A DNA stretch of 64,000 bases from Streptococcus infantis SK970 (lineage in GTDB: Bacteria; Bacillota; Bacilli; Lactobacillales; Streptococcaceae): contig AFUT01000008.1 of NCBI GenBank assembly GCA_000223255.2, positions 124,001 through 188,000 of the forward strand, in the 5' to 3' direction. Shown piece by piece: positions 8,240-18,131 of the stretch. Under the pieces are notes generated by a model, which saw only the letters and a program-made list of their open reading frames with translations, was not told where the DNA came from and searched no databases. Both the position numbers and the translations under genes were made by a program. Positions within the stretch are counted from its first letter, which is position 1, and each line of letters opens with the position of its first letter.

Positions 8240-9887
8240 AAAACTAAATATTTGGACAGCCTCCTCTTTCTTCATCTTTCTTACTTATCTTGTCTTTCTC
8301 GTTTATCCTATCGTTACCGTGCTCAAGCAAGCACTCATACATGAAGGACAATTTTCACTAGCTAATTTTGTTACTTTCTTTAGTAAAGCCTACTACTCTG
8401 AAACACTCATCAACAGTTTCAAGGTTTCCATTACCGCTACTGTCACTTCCTTAGTCATAGGAACCTTATTAGCTTATCTCTTCTCTATGTATGACTTCAA
8501 GGGAAAGAAATTTCTACAAATATTAATTATCATTGCTTCCATGTCAGCTCCGTTCGTGGGAGCCTACTCCTGGATTCTCTTGCTGGGACGAAATGGGGTC
8601 ATCACTAAATTTCTGACAAATGCCCTTCATCTTCCAGCTATTGATATTTATGGATTCAAAGGAATTGTACTTGTCTTTACACTGCAACTATTTCCACTGG
8701 TATTTCTATACGTTGCTGGAGCAATGAAAAGAATTGACCATTCCCTTCTTGAAGCCGCTGAAAGTATGGGGATAATCGGATTCAAACGTATGATAACAGT
8801 CGTTTTGCCTCTCCTAGTTCCAACCTTACTAGCTGCTGCCTTGCTTGTATTTATGAGTGCATTCTCAGACTTCGGTACTCCAATGTTGATTGGTGAGGGA
8901 TATCGTACCTTCCCAGTATTAATCTATACTCAGTTTATCAGTGAAGTTGGAGGCAACTCAGCATTTGCATCTGCCCTAGCAATTATGGCGATTATCATTG
9001 CCTTGGCGATTTTCCTTATCCAAAAGTACATTTCAAATCGTTTTAGCTTCAGTATGAATTCACTCCATCCAATTGAGCCTAAAAAAACTACAAAAGGAAA
9101 AATGGCTGCCATTTATGTGACTGCTTATGGCATTATCTTGTTCTCAGTATTACCTCAAGTTTACTTGATTTATACATCATTCCTTAAGACATCAGGTATG
9201 GTATTTGTTAAAGGGTACTCTTTAAATAGTTATAAGACTGCCTTTAACCGTATGGGATCTGCTATTTTCAATACCATTCGAATCCCTCTACTTGCCTTGA
9301 TTCTCGTTGTTGTCTTTGCGACCTTCATTTCATACCTCACAGTTCGTAAACGCAACCTATTTACAAATCTGATCGATAGTCTTAGTATGGTACCTTATAT
9401 CGTACCAGGAACAGTTCTCGGTATTGCCTTTATCTCTTCATTCAATACAGGTATCTTCGGAAGTGGCTTCCTTATGATTACAGGAACAGCCTTCATCTTG
9501 ATTATGTCCTTATCCGTCAGAAGACTCCCTTATACGATTCGCTCTTCAGTTGCTAGTTTGCAACAAATTGCTCCTAGTATCGAAGAAGCTGCCGAAAGTT
9601 TAGGAAGTAGCCGTCTCAATACCTTTACTAAAATCACTACCCCAATGATGCTTTCAGGTATCATCTCAGGAGCAATCCTATCATGGGTAACAATGATTTC
9701 AGAACTTTCTACTTCGATTCTCTTATATAATGTTAAAACTAGAACAATGCCCGTAGCTATCTACACCGAAGTACTTCGTGGGAATTATGGTGTGGCAGCA
9801 GCCCTATCTACTATCCTTACTGTCTTAACAGTTACTTCCTTGTTATTGTTTATGAAGATTTCTAAAAACAACAGTATTACGCTCTAG
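8229..9887 (+). CDS. iron(III)-type ABC transporter permease, fused two-domain
   Basis: The 552-residue membrane protein has about twelve transmembrane segments in two homologous halves. Each half carries the EAA loop that docks the ATPase: EAAESMGIIGFKRM near residue 180 and EAAESLGSSRLNTF near residue 455. Fused permeases of this size are typical of FbpB-type ferric-iron importers, which need only one permease gene. It is the last gene of the operon, and a strong terminator follows at 9902. The start overlaps the end of the ATPase gene, with AAAAGGAG upstream, which implies translational coupling. Confidence 0.9.
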   Translation: MERKKLNIWTASSFFIFLTYLVFLVYPIVTVLKQALIHEGQFSLANFVTFFSKAYYSETLINSFKVSITATVTSLVIGTLLAYLFSMYDFKGKKFLQILIIIASMSAPFVGAYSWILLLGRNGVITKFLTNALHLPAIDIYGFKGIVLVFTLQLFPLVFLYVAGAMKRIDHSLLEAAESMGIIGFKRMITVVLPLLVPTLLAAALLVFMSAFSDFGTPMLIGEGYRTFPVLIYTQFISEVGGNSAFASALAIMAIIIALAIFLIQKYISNRFSFSMNSLHPIEPKKTTKGKMAAIYVTAYGIILFSVLPQVYLIYTSFLKTSGMVFVKGYSLNSYKTAFNRMGSAIFNTIRIPLLALILVVVFATFISYLTVRKRNLFTNLIDSLSMVPYIVPGTVLGIAFISSFNTGIFGSGFLMITGTAFILIMSLSVRRLPYTIRSSVASLQQIAPSIEEAAESLGSSRLNTFTKITTPMMLSGIISGAILSWVTMISELSTSILLYNVKTRTMPVAIYTEVLRGNYGVAAALSTILTVLTVTSLLLFMKISKNNSITL

Positions 9888-9901
9888 TTTTTCTCCTAAA
9901 G

Positions 9902-9931
9902 ACAGCCAAATAACTTATTGGCTGTTTTTTA
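9902..9931 (+). terminator. terminator of the iron ABC operon
   Basis: ACAGCCAA and TTGGCTGT form a perfect 8-bp stem with an 8-base loop followed by a T-run. Confidence 0.85.
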
Positions 9932-9992
9932 TTTATACTCTCTATAAGTTAATTCTTAATAAATAATATTAATGCAAGTTAGTCCTTTTTAT

Positions 9993-10000
9993 GGTAGAAT
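9993..10000 (+). promoter_or_regulatory. gpsA promoter, extended -10
   Basis: TGG-TAGAAT (9993-10000) lies 32 bases before the gpsA start, with a poor -35 (ATGCAA) at the right distance. Confidence 0.45.
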
Positions 10001-10032
10001 ATAGGAAAGTGCTTTCTCAGAAGGAGGAAAAT

Positions 10033-11049
10033 ATGAACAAACAAACCATCGCTGTCTTAGGTCCTGGTTCTTGGGGTACTGCCTTGTCACAAGTCCTCAA
10101 TGACAACGGACACCAAGTACGTATCTGGGGAAATATTCCTGATCAAATTGATGAAATCAATACACAACATACTAACAAACGTTATTTTAAAGAAGCTGTA
10201 TTAGACGAAAAAATTGTTGCCTATCATGATTTGGCAGAAACCTTGAAGGGTGTTGATGCTATCTTGTTTGTGGTACCAACCAAGGTAACCAGATTGGTAG
10301 CTCAGCAAGTCGCTGCAGTTCTTGATCATAAAGTGGTTGTTATGCATGCCTCCAAAGGGCTTGAACCAGATAGCCACAAACGTCTCTCTACTGTTTTGGA
10401 AGAAGAAATTCCTGCTGAATTAAGAAGTGATATTGTCGTCGTCTCTGGACCTAGCCATGCTGAGGAAACCATTGTCCGTGACATTACCTTGATTACAGCA
10501 GCTTCAAAAAATCTGCAAACAGCACAGTATGTTCAATCACTCTTTAGCAACAACTACTTCCGTCTATATACAAATACGGATGTTATTGGAGTTGAAACAG
10601 CTGGAGCTCTAAAAAATATCATCGCTGTTGGGGCAGGGGCCCTCCACGGTCTTGGTTTTGGAGATAACGCAAAAGCTGCGATTATCACGCGAGGTCTTGC
10701 AGAAATTACACGTCTAGGTGTTCAACTTGGAGCAAATCCACTTACCTATAGCGGTCTCTCAGGAGTTGGGGATTTGATTGTTACAGGAACATCTGTCCAT
10801 TCACGCAACTGGCGGGCAGGAGATGCTCTCGGTCGGGGCGAAGCTTTAGCTGATATCGAAGCTAATATGGGAATGGTTATCGAAGGTATTTCAACAACCA
10901 AAGCTGCTTATGAATTGGCGCAAGAACTTGGAGTCTATATGCCTATTACTCAGGCTATCTACCAGGTTATTTATGAAAATGTTAATATTAAGGATGCTGT
11001 TTCTGAACTCATGAGTAATGAGTTCAAGGCAGAGAACGAGTGGTCATAA
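10033..11049 (+). CDS. gpsA: NAD(P)-dependent glycerol-3-phosphate dehydrogenase
   Basis: The 338-residue cytosolic enzyme reduces dihydroxyacetone phosphate to sn-glycerol-3-phosphate for phospholipid and lipoteichoic acid synthesis. The N-terminal Rossmann motif GPGSWGTAL (residues 10-18) binds the nucleotide. The catalytic-domain signature [17 protein letters not shown] follows, with the conserved lysine of the ALKN segment. The start at 10033 is chosen because AAGGAGG lies just upstream; an in-frame ATG 42 bases earlier lies within the promoter. It is followed 21 bases later by galU, an arrangement conserved in pneumococcus. Confidence 0.96.
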   Translation: MNKQTIAVLGPGSWGTALSQVLNDNGHQVRIWGNIPDQIDEINTQHTNKRYFKEAVLDEKIVAYHDLAETLKGVDAILFVVPTKVTRLVAQQVAAVLDHKVVVMHASKGLEPDSHKRLSTVLEEEIPAELRSDIVVVSGPSHAEETIVRDITLITAASKNLQTAQYVQSLFSNNYFRLYTNTDVIGVETAGALKNIIAVGAGALHGLGFGDNAKAAIITRGLAEITRLGVQLGANPLTYSGLSGVGDLIVTGTSVHSRNWRAGDALGRGEALADIEANMGMVIEGISTTKAAYELAQELGVYMPITQAIYQVIYENVNIKDAVSELMSNEFKAENEWS

Positions 11050-11070
11050 TCACCGTTAGAAAGGATGCTC

Positions 11071-11970
11071 ATGAAGCAAAAAGTTAGAAAAGCTGTTATC
11101 CCTGCTGCGGGACTTGGAACTCGTTTCCTACCAGCAACCAAAGCCTTGGCCAAAGAAATGTTGCCAATCGTGGATAAGCCAACTATTCAATTCATCGTTG
11201 AAGAAGCTCTCAAGTCTGGAATTGAGGATATTCTTGTAGTAACAGGGAAATCAAAACGTTCTATCGAAGACCATTTTGATTCAAACTTTGAACTAGAATA
11301 CAACCTTAAGGAAAAAGGAAAAACCGACCTTTTGAAACTGGTTGACGAAACAACTGGTATGCGCCTTCACTTTATTCGTCAAACACATCCACGCGGACTC
11401 GGAGATGCAGTTTTACAAGCCAAAGCTTTCGTCGGAAACGAACCATTTGTGGTTATGCTTGGAGATGACCTCATGGATATCACTGATGACAATGCTATCC
11501 CATTGACCAAGCAACTCATGAATGATTACGAAGAGACTCATGCTTCTACCATCGCTGTAATGCCTGTACCACACGAAGAAGTTTCTGCCTATGGTGTTAT
11601 CGCACCTCAAGGCGAAGGAAAAGATGGATTGTATAGTGTTGAAACCTTCGTTGAAAAACCAGCACCTGAAGACGCACCAAGTGATTTAGCTATCATCGGT
11701 CGTTATCTCCTCACACCAGAGATTTTTGGTATTCTTGAAAATCAAAAACCTGGTGCCGGAAATGAAATCCAGCTAACAGACGCTATTGATACCCTCAACA
11801 AAACCCAACGAGTATTTGCTCGTGAATTCAAGGGGGCTCGTTATGATGTTGGAGACAAGTTTGGCTTTATGAAAACTTCAATCGACTACGCACTTAGACA
11901 TCCTCAAGTCAAAGATGACTTGAAGACTTATTTGATTAACCTTGGGAAAGAACTCTCAGGAGAAAAATAA
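11071..11970 (+). CDS. galU: UTP-glucose-1-phosphate uridylyltransferase
   Basis: The 299-residue enzyme makes UDP-glucose for capsule, glycolipid and galactose metabolism. The nucleotidyltransferase signature [19 protein letters not shown] starts at residue 12, with the later [10 protein letters not shown] metal-binding aspartates and the FVEKP sugar-binding segment. The second ATG at 11071 is preferred over 11065, because the AGAAAGG ribosome site ends exactly at 11064 and would leave no spacer for the first. It forms an operon with gpsA and ends in a strong terminator. Confidence 0.96.
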   Translation: MKQKVRKAVIPAAGLGTRFLPATKALAKEMLPIVDKPTIQFIVEEALKSGIEDILVVTGKSKRSIEDHFDSNFELEYNLKEKGKTDLLKLVDETTGMRLHFIRQTHPRGLGDAVLQAKAFVGNEPFVVMLGDDLMDITDDNAIPLTKQLMNDYEETHASTIAVMPVPHEEVSAYGVIAPQGEGKDGLYSVETFVEKPAPEDAPSDLAIIGRYLLTPEIFGILENQKPGAGNEIQLTDAIDTLNKTQRVFAREFKGARYDVGDKFGFMKTSIDYALRHPQVKDDLKTYLINLGKELSGEK

Positions 11971-11976
11971 GCCCTT

Positions 11977-12004
11977 AAACCAGGTTGAAAACACCTGGTT
12001 TTTT
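11977..12004 (+). terminator. terminator of gpsA-galU
   Basis: AAACCAGGT and ACCTGGTTT form a 9-bp stem followed by a T-run. Confidence 0.9.
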
Positions 12005-12062
12005 GTTGCCTAAACACCTCTAAAGCTAGTCCAAGCCTAATTTCTTGCAATCATTGCTTTTA

Positions 12063-12071
12063 TGGTATAAT
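12063..12071 (+). promoter_or_regulatory. pbp1b promoter, extended -10
   Basis: TGG-TATAAT ends at 12071, 21 bases before the pbp1b ATG, with TTGCAA 15 bases upstream as a weak -35. Confidence 0.55.
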
Positions 12072-12091
12072 AATAAGGAGTGAGGAAAGAA

Positions 12092-14627
12092 ATGAAGAAT
12101 ACATTATTATCTATGAAAGAAAAAGGACTGGCCTTACTGGAGTCCCTTAAAACAAAACTAAAAAATATACATCTAGGAAAAAAGGTTCTAAAAATTCTAA
12201 AAAGAAAAAGCAAACCAAAACTACTATTTGGACTATCTTTGCCAATATCTTACTGGGAATCAAGGCAACCTTTAATACCCTATTCATCGTCGCCTTTCTT
12301 GGTGGACTTTTGGGTACCGGGGTTGTTCTCGGTTATGCTGTATCTCTATTTGACAAGGTGACCGTTCCTCAAACAGAAGATCTAGTTAAACAAGTAAATG
12401 ATATTCCATCCATTTCTGAGATTCGCTATGCTGACGGGTCCATGATTGGTGCTATCGAAAGTGACCTCCTTCGGACATCTGTCGCATCAGATGCTATTTC
12501 AGAAAATCTCAAGCAAGCTATCGTTGCAACTGAGGATGAACATTTTGCCGAACACAATGGAGTCGTTCCTAAAGCGGTTATTCGTGCCAGCCTCGGAAAC
12601 TTTATCGGACTTGGTTCTTCTAGTGGAGGTTCTACACTAACACAGCAGCTCATCAAGCAACAAGTGGTTGGTGATGCTCCTACACTAGCTCGTAAAGCTA
12701 CTGAAATCGTGGATGCCTTGGCCTTAGAGAGAGCAATGAGCAAGGACGAAATCTTAACAACCTATCTAAACGTCGCTCCATTTGGTCGTAACAATAAAGG
12801 GCAAAATATCGCAGGAGCTCAACAAGCTGCCAAGGGTATTTTTGGGGTTGACGCCAATCAGCTAACGATTCCTCAAGCAGCCTTCATAGCAGGCTTGCCA
12901 CAAAGTCCTATCTCTTACTCACCTTATGAATCTACGGGAGAAATGAAGAGTGAAGAAGATATGGCACTTGGTATCAAACGCTCTCAAGATGTTCTTTACA
13001 ATATGTATAGAACAGGACTCCTCAGTCAGGAAGATTACGAAACCTATAAAGCATACGACATCAAACAAGATTTCTTACCATCTGAAAATGTAAACGTAAC
13101 TTCTAGGGGCTATCTCTACTTTACTGCTCTCGATGAAGCAACTAACCTCATGTATGATTACTTGGTACAAAAAGACAATGTCTCTGCTCAAGAACTCAAA
13201 AACGAGTCTATCCAAAAATCCTATCGTGAATTAGCTGAAAAAGAGATTCAAAATGGTGGTTATCGTATCACAACTACAATCGACAAAGCTATCCATACTG
13301 CCATGCAAGATGCAGTCGCAAACTATGGCTATCTTGTCGACGATAATACTGGTCAACCTGAAGTCGGAAATGTACTGATGGATAACCAAACCGGTGCTAT
13401 CTTAGGATTTGTCGGCGGTCGTGATTACCAAAGCAACCAAAACAACCACGCCTTTAATACTAAACGTTCTCCTGCCTCAACTACTAAACCAATCCTAGCT
13501 TACAGTATTGCCATTGACCAAGGCTTGATGGGAAGCGCAAGTGTCCTATCTAACTATCCAACTAACTTCTCTAACGGAAATCCGATCATGTATGTCAATA
13601 GTTCTGGTACTGCCATGATGAGCTTGAAAGAAGCCCTCAATTATTCATGGAACATCCCTGCCTACTGGACCTATCGTACGCTCCGTGAAAAAGGTGTGGA
13701 TGTTCGCTCTTATATGGAAAAAATGGGCTATGAGATTCCAGAATACGGCATTGAAAGTCTTCCTATGGGTGGAGGAATCGATGTTACTGTAGCTCAACAT
13801 ACAAACGGATACCAAACCTTAGCCAACAACGGTGTTTATCATAAAAAATTCATGATTTCGAAAATCGAAAAACGAATGGTGAAGTTATCTATGAACATAC
13901 AGACGAACCTGTTCGGGTTTACTCGAAAGCGACTGCAACCATTATGCAGAGCTTATTAAGAGATGTTATTTCGTCACGAATCACTTCAAGCTTCCAGAGC
14001 GACCTTGCTGCTATCAATCCAAGTTTAGCAGGTGCTGACTGGATCGGTAAAACAGGTACAACCAATGAAGATGGTGATATGTGGCTTATGCTTTCAACTC
14101 CAAGATTGACCCTTGGGGGCTGGCTTGGTCACGATGACAACCGACCTCTTGGTAAGGGATCTGGTCACTACCGCAATGCTAAATATATGGCTTATCTGGT
14201 CAATGCTATTCAGCAAGCTTCTCCTTCTGTTTGGGGTTCTGAACGCTTTAGCCTTGACTCAAGCGTCACCTCTTCTCAAGTTCTTAGGTCGACTGGCCAG
14301 AAGCCAGGTAAGGTTACTATCAACGGTAGAGAGATTGAAGTAACTGGAGAAACTGTAACCAGCTATTGGGCGAATCAAGCTGGTGCTCCAACTACTACTT
14401 ATAAATTTGCTATTGGTGGCAGTGACTCTGATTACCAAAATGCTTGGAATACTATTTTAGGAAGTTTACCAAAATCATCTAATTCCAACAATAATAACTC
14501 AAACAACAATCGCAATAACAACAATAATCGAAACAACAACAACAATAATAATCGAAACAATAATAGCAACAACAACAATAACGGTAATAATAACGGTAAT
14601 AATAACAGCAATAACCAACAACGCTAA
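12092..14627 (+). CDS. pbp1b: penicillin-binding protein 1B, bifunctional class A (frameshifted twice)
   Basis: A bifunctional peptidoglycan glycosyltransferase/transpeptidase, about 845 residues when repaired. Order: lysine-rich cytoplasmic start, one membrane segment, GT51 domain with the catalytic-Glu motif [10 protein letters not shown] and [12 protein letters not shown], then a transpeptidase with SPASTTKP (SxxK), SWN (SxN) and KTGTT (KTG). One A is missing from the run at 12178-12183, which hides the membrane segment, and one at 13868-13872, which cuts the transpeptidase before KTG; adding them back restores close similarity to pneumococcal PBP1b. The C terminus is unusual: about 48 residues almost wholly asparagine with scattered Ser, Arg and Gly (14480-14624), where pneumococcus has a serine-rich tail. 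It is a single-gene unit with its own promoter and terminator. Confidence 0.93.
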
Positions 14628-14642
14628 TTTTCTTACTGATAG

Positions 14643-14677
14643 GAGAGCGAGAAATGATGATTCTCGCTCTCTTTTTT
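14643..14677 (+). terminator. pbp1b terminator
   Basis: GAGAGCGAGAA pairs perfectly with TTCTCGCTCTC (11 bp, 7-base loop), followed by T6. Confidence 0.92.
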
Positions 14678-14691
14678 CTTTTTCTCATTCA

Positions 14692-14700
14692 TGGTACAAT
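14692..14700 (+). promoter_or_regulatory. extended -10 placed directly before the EamA start codon
   Basis: TGG-TACAAT ends at 14700 and the ATG is at 14707. Transcription would start at or next to the A of the start codon, giving a leaderless mRNA. There is no ribosome-binding site before the ATG. Confidence 0.5.
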
Positions 14701-14706
14701 AGTTTC

Positions 14707-15639
14707 ATGAATAACTATCAAAAGAACATCTTTAAAGGAACCATCTATTCTCTCTTATCTGGCTTGATTTGGGGAATATGTGGTATTTTAGGAGAATACT
14801 TTTTTACACATTATCAGGTTTCTTCAGGCTGGATTACTTCTATGAGGCTTCTAATAGCTGGTAGTTCTGTACTCATTTTGGCATTTTACAAGCTTAAATT
14901 TCACTTATTCGATATTTGGCGTGATAAAAAGAATTATCTTTCTTTCCTTGCTTATGCTATATTGGGAATCTTCTCAGTTCAGTTTTTCTTTTATCTCTGT
15001 GTAGAATACTCAAATGCAACGACTGCAACCATCCTACAATTTATCAGTCCTGTCTTCATTCTCATCTACAACCGTATCATCTACAAGAAAAAAGCTTCTA
15101 AAAAAGCAATTTTCTATGTTTTGACTGCTATGTTTGGGGTCTTTTTGATGGCGACAAAAGGAGATTTGTCTAAGCTATCCATCACTCCTATCGCCTTACT
15201 AACTGGACTTCTCAGTGCCCTGGGTGTCATGTTTAATGTCATCTTGCCTCAACCATTTGCTCGAAAATATGGTTTTGTTCCCACTGTTGGTTGGGGAATG
15301 ATTGTTGCTGGTATTTTTAGTAATTTTCTCTATCCTGTCTATCAAATAAGCTTTCAGCTTGATTGGATCAGCATCGCTATCTGTTTAACGATTGCATTTT
15401 TAGGAACTGCCTTTGCCTTCTTCCTATCTATGAAAGCTGTATCCATGGTTTCTCCGCTAGTAGTATCTGTTGTCAGCGCAAGCGAACCTTTATCATCAGC
15501 AATTCTAAGTATTCTGTTTCTAGGTTTAGTCTTAGATGGCTATCTTCTACTGGCTATGATTTTGATTATCATCCCAATGATCTTTCTATCCATCGAAGAA
15601 TCAAAGGTTAAAATGAAAGAAACTTCTTTTCATACTTAA
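14707..15639 (+). CDS. EamA/DMT-family transporter
   Basis: The 310-residue membrane protein has ten hydrophobic segments in two repeated halves, the layout of the drug/metabolite transporter (EamA, RhaT-like) family. The first half starts SLLSGLIWGICGILGEYFF; the second has FLGTAFAFFLSMKAV and the family-typical VSASEPLSSAILS. The substrate is unknown, probably a metabolite exported or imported across the cytoplasmic membrane. The neighbours (pbp1b before, dapD after) are as I recall from pneumococcus. Translation probably begins on a leaderless message. It is monocistronic, with terminators on both sides. Confidence 0.88.
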   Translation: MNNYQKNIFKGTIYSLLSGLIWGICGILGEYFFTHYQVSSGWITSMRLLIAGSSVLILAFYKLKFHLFDIWRDKKNYLSFLAYAILGIFSVQFFFYLCVEYSNATTATILQFISPVFILIYNRIIYKKKASKKAIFYVLTAMFGVFLMATKGDLSKLSITPIALLTGLLSALGVMFNVILPQPFARKYGFVPTVGWGMIVAGIFSNFLYPVYQISFQLDWISIAICLTIAFLGTAFAFFLSMKAVSMVSPLVVSVVSASEPLSSAILSILFLGLVLDGYLLLAMILIIIPMIFLSIEESKVKMKETSFHT

Positions 15640-15663
15640 GGCTTCATTTTTGGAGCCTTTTTT
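15638..15663 (+). terminator. terminator of the EamA gene
   Basis: AAGGCT and AGCCTT form the stem; T6 follows. The stem starts inside the stop codon, and the dapD -10 (TGG-TAGAAT, 15663-15671) begins where the T-run ends. Confidence 0.8.
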
Positions 15664-15702
15664 GGTAGAATAGTAAGCATTACAAAGACTGAGGAGATAC
15701 CT

Positions 15703-16401
15703 ATGACTGCTACAAAAATGAACGCACAAGAAATCATCCAATTTATCGCAAACGCTGAGAAAAAGACCAGTGTCAAAGTGACTTTTGAGGGGGAACTCGC
15801 CGAATCCATCCCTACTTCTGTTATCAAGCTTGGAAATGTTCTCTTTGGAGACTGGAAAGATATTGCTCCTCTTCTTGAGGGATTAACAGAAAACAAGGAC
15901 TATGTTGTTGAACAAGACGCTCGCAACTCTGCTGTTCCTCTCCTTGATAAACGTGACATCAATGCTCGTATCGAACCAGGTGCCATCATCCGTGATCAAG
16001 TTGAGATTGGTGACAATGCTGTTATCATGATGGGAGCTGTTATCAATATTGGTGCAGAAATTGGTGCTGGCACTATGATTGACATGGGTGCAATTCTCGG
16101 GGGACGCGCTATTGTCGGTAAAAATAGCCACGTAGGTGCCGGTGCTGTTCTTGCAGGTGTAATCGAACCAGCCAGTGCCGAGCCTGTCCGTGTGGGTGAC
16201 AATGTACTGATCGGTGCTAACGCTGTGGTCATCGAAGGTATTCAAATCGGTAGCGGTTCTGTTGTTGCAGCAGGTGCCATCGTCACTCAAGATGTCCCAG
16301 AAAATGTTGTGATGGCAGGAGTTCCAGCCCGTATTATTAAGAAAATCGATAGCCAAACCCAACAAAAAACAGCGCTAGAAGATGCGCTTCGTACCTTGTA
16401 G
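15703..16401 (+). CDS. dapD: 2,3,4,5-tetrahydropyridine-2,6-dicarboxylate N-acetyltransferase
   Basis: The 232-residue enzyme acetylates tetrahydrodipicolinate in the acetylase branch of lysine/diaminopimelate synthesis. The N-terminal domain (1-90) is followed by a left-handed beta-helix of hexapeptide repeats, visible as successive I-G-[DEN]-N-[AV] units from about residue 95 to 205 ([22 protein letters not shown] onward in steps of six). The next gene encodes the deacetylase of the same branch, so the two work in sequence; a terminator lies between them. GAGGAG lies before the ATG. Confidence 0.95.
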   Translation: MTATKMNAQEIIQFIANAEKKTSVKVTFEGELAESIPTSVIKLGNVLFGDWKDIAPLLEGLTENKDYVVEQDARNSAVPLLDKRDINARIEPGAIIRDQVEIGDNAVIMMGAVINIGAEIGAGTMIDMGAILGGRAIVGKNSHVGAGAVLAGVIEPASAEPVRVGDNVLIGANAVVIEGIQIGSGSVVAAGAIVTQDVPENVVMAGVPARIIKKIDSQTQQKTALEDALRTL

Positions 16402-16409
16402 TTAGTAAC

Positions 16410-16434
16410 AGAGGCGGAATTTCCTGCCTCTTTA
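16410..16434 (+). terminator. terminator between dapD and the deacetylase gene
   Basis: AGAGGC and GCCTCT pair with an inner GAA/TTC helix, then TTTATT. It probably terminates only in part because the next gene follows at once. Confidence 0.7.
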
Positions 16435-16458
16435 TTGTCTAGTAGAAAGGATCTAAGT

Positions 16459-17588
16459 ATGTTAGATTTGATTCAGATTCGACGTGATCTTCACCAAATC
16501 CCTGAGATTGGGTTAGAAGAATATAAAACCCAAGCCTACCTCTTAAAAGTTATAGAAGACTTGATTGCAGGTAAGGATTTTTCCCATGTTCGAACTTGGC
16601 AAACCGGTATCTTGGTTTATTTGCAAGGAAGTCAGCCAGAACGCACTATAGGATGGCGGACAGATATCGACGGACTCCCAATCGTTGAACAAACAGGTCT
16701 CGCCTTTGCCTCTCAGCACCCAGACCGTATGCATGCTTGTGGACACGATTTTCACATGACAATTGCCCTTGGAAGTCTCGAACGTGCTTTAGAAAAACAA
16801 CCAAAAACAATCTCCTCTTTCTCTTTCAACCTGCCGAGGAAAACGAAGCAGGTGGTATGCTCATGTATGAAGATGGGGCCTTTGGCGACTGGTTACCTGA
16901 CCAATTCTATGGACTTCATGTTCGTCCTGACTTAAAAGTTGGACAAATTGCGACCAATACCCATACACTCTTTGCAGGTACTTGCGAAGTCAAGATTCGC
17001 TTTCAGGGTAAAGGGGGACACGCTGCCTTTCCACATCAAGCAAACGATGCTCTGGTTGCAGCTAGCTATTTTGTCACTGAAGTTCAGTCGGTTGTCAGTC
17101 GTAATGTCGACCCTATCGAGGGAGCTGTCGTCACTTTCGGTGTCTTTCAAGCTGGAACAACCAATAATGTCATCGCTGATACAGCTTTCTTGCATGGAAC
17201 CATTCGAGCACTTACACACAGCATGAGTCTATTGGTACAAAAACGTGTCAAAGCTATCGCTGAAGGGGTCGCAGCTGCTTTTGATATGGAAGTGGAAGTT
17301 GAACTCAAGCAGGGAGGTTACCTACCTGTCGAAAACAACCCTGAATTAGCCCAGGAAATGATGACCTTCTTTGATGAAAAAGAAGGGATTGAACTAATCG
17401 ACATCGAACCTGCCATGACAGGAGAAGACTTTGGTTATCTTCTCTCTAAGGTGCCTGGTGTCATGTTCTGGCTTGGCATTGATAGTCCCTATGCTCTTCA
17501 CCATCCAAAGATGAGTCCTAAGGAAGAAGCTCTGATAATTGGAGTTGAGGCTGTATCAAGCTTTTTAGCAAAGAAAGCTGCGGAGTAG
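16459..17588 (+). CDS. N-acetyldiaminopimelate deacetylase (frameshifted)
   Basis: An M20-family amidohydrolase of about 376 residues once repaired. It removes acetate from N-acetyl-LL-diaminopimelate after DapD and a transaminase. Visible metal-site motifs are [20 protein letters not shown] and [11 protein letters not shown]; the dimerization domain follows ([14 protein letters not shown]) and the end carries [14 protein letters not shown]. The frame breaks at an A5 run (16803-16807) inside [11 protein letters not shown]; one added A restores it. The ATG at 16459 follows AAAGG; an upstream in-frame start at 16435 is less likely because it lies in the terminator tail. It is followed four bases later by the cyclo-ligase gene. 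Confidence 0.88.
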
Positions 17589-17591
17589 ACT

Positions 17592-18131
17592 ATGAAAAAA
17601 GCCATACGCAAGCAGGTCTTGCAAGAACTCAAATCTCTATCCAAAGAAGAAAAGGAAGTCATGGACGCTTGGTTGACTGAGCAACTACTTCTACATCCCT
17701 TCTACAAGGAAGCAAAAACCATCGCTACTTACCTGTCTTTTACTCATGAATTTCAGACAGCTAGACTCATTGAACAAGCTCAAAAAGATGGGAAGACTAT
17801 CCTCATTCCCAAAACCTATCCACATGGGAAAATGGACTTTGTTCTATATGAACCAAAGAAACTCGAAAGAAATTCTTTTGGACTCCTTGAACCCCAAGGA
17901 GAGTTCACTATACTTGAACCTTCCCAGATTGATTTGATCCATGTTCCCGGCCTAGCCTTTAATACATCTGGCTACCGAATTGGCTATGGTGGTGGCTATT
18001 ACGACCGCTACTTAGATCATTTCCTAGGCCATACTATCAGCACTCTCTACCCTTGTCAGATCCAGGACTTCCATCCTGATCCACACGATATTCCAGTTGA
18101 GGAGGTACTCATCTATGAAAGAAATTTTTGA
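17592..18131 (+). CDS. 5-formyltetrahydrofolate cyclo-ligase
   Basis: The 179-residue protein has the family's normal length. It converts 5-formyl-THF to 5,10-methenyl-THF with ATP. Hallmarks are the basic N terminus KKAIRKQVLQEL, ATYLSFTHEFQT, LIHVPGLAFN, and the phosphate-binding GYRIGYGGGYYDRYL near residue 125. It is joined to the deacetylase gene (3-base gap) and overlaps the rhomboid gene by 17 bases, so the three genes form one operon. Confidence 0.93.
   Translation: MKKAIRKQVLQELKSLSKEEKEVMDAWLTEQLLLHPFYKEAKTIATYLSFTHEFQTARLIEQAQKDGKTILIPKTYPHGKMDFVLYEPKKLERNSFGLLEPQGEFTILEPSQIDLIHVPGLAFNTSGYRIGYGGGYYDRYLDHFLGHTISTLYPCQIQDFHPDPHDIPVEEVLIYERNF

Noticed and set aside
12310..12361. Second start (TTG) for pbp1b
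   Set aside because: It lies within the membrane segment; restoring one A at 12178-12183 gives a continuous frame from 12092.
14479..14688. Minus-strand frame of 69 residues rich in Cys and Tyr
   Set aside because: It is the complement of the Asn-codon repeats at the end of pbp1b; the composition is forced by the repeat.
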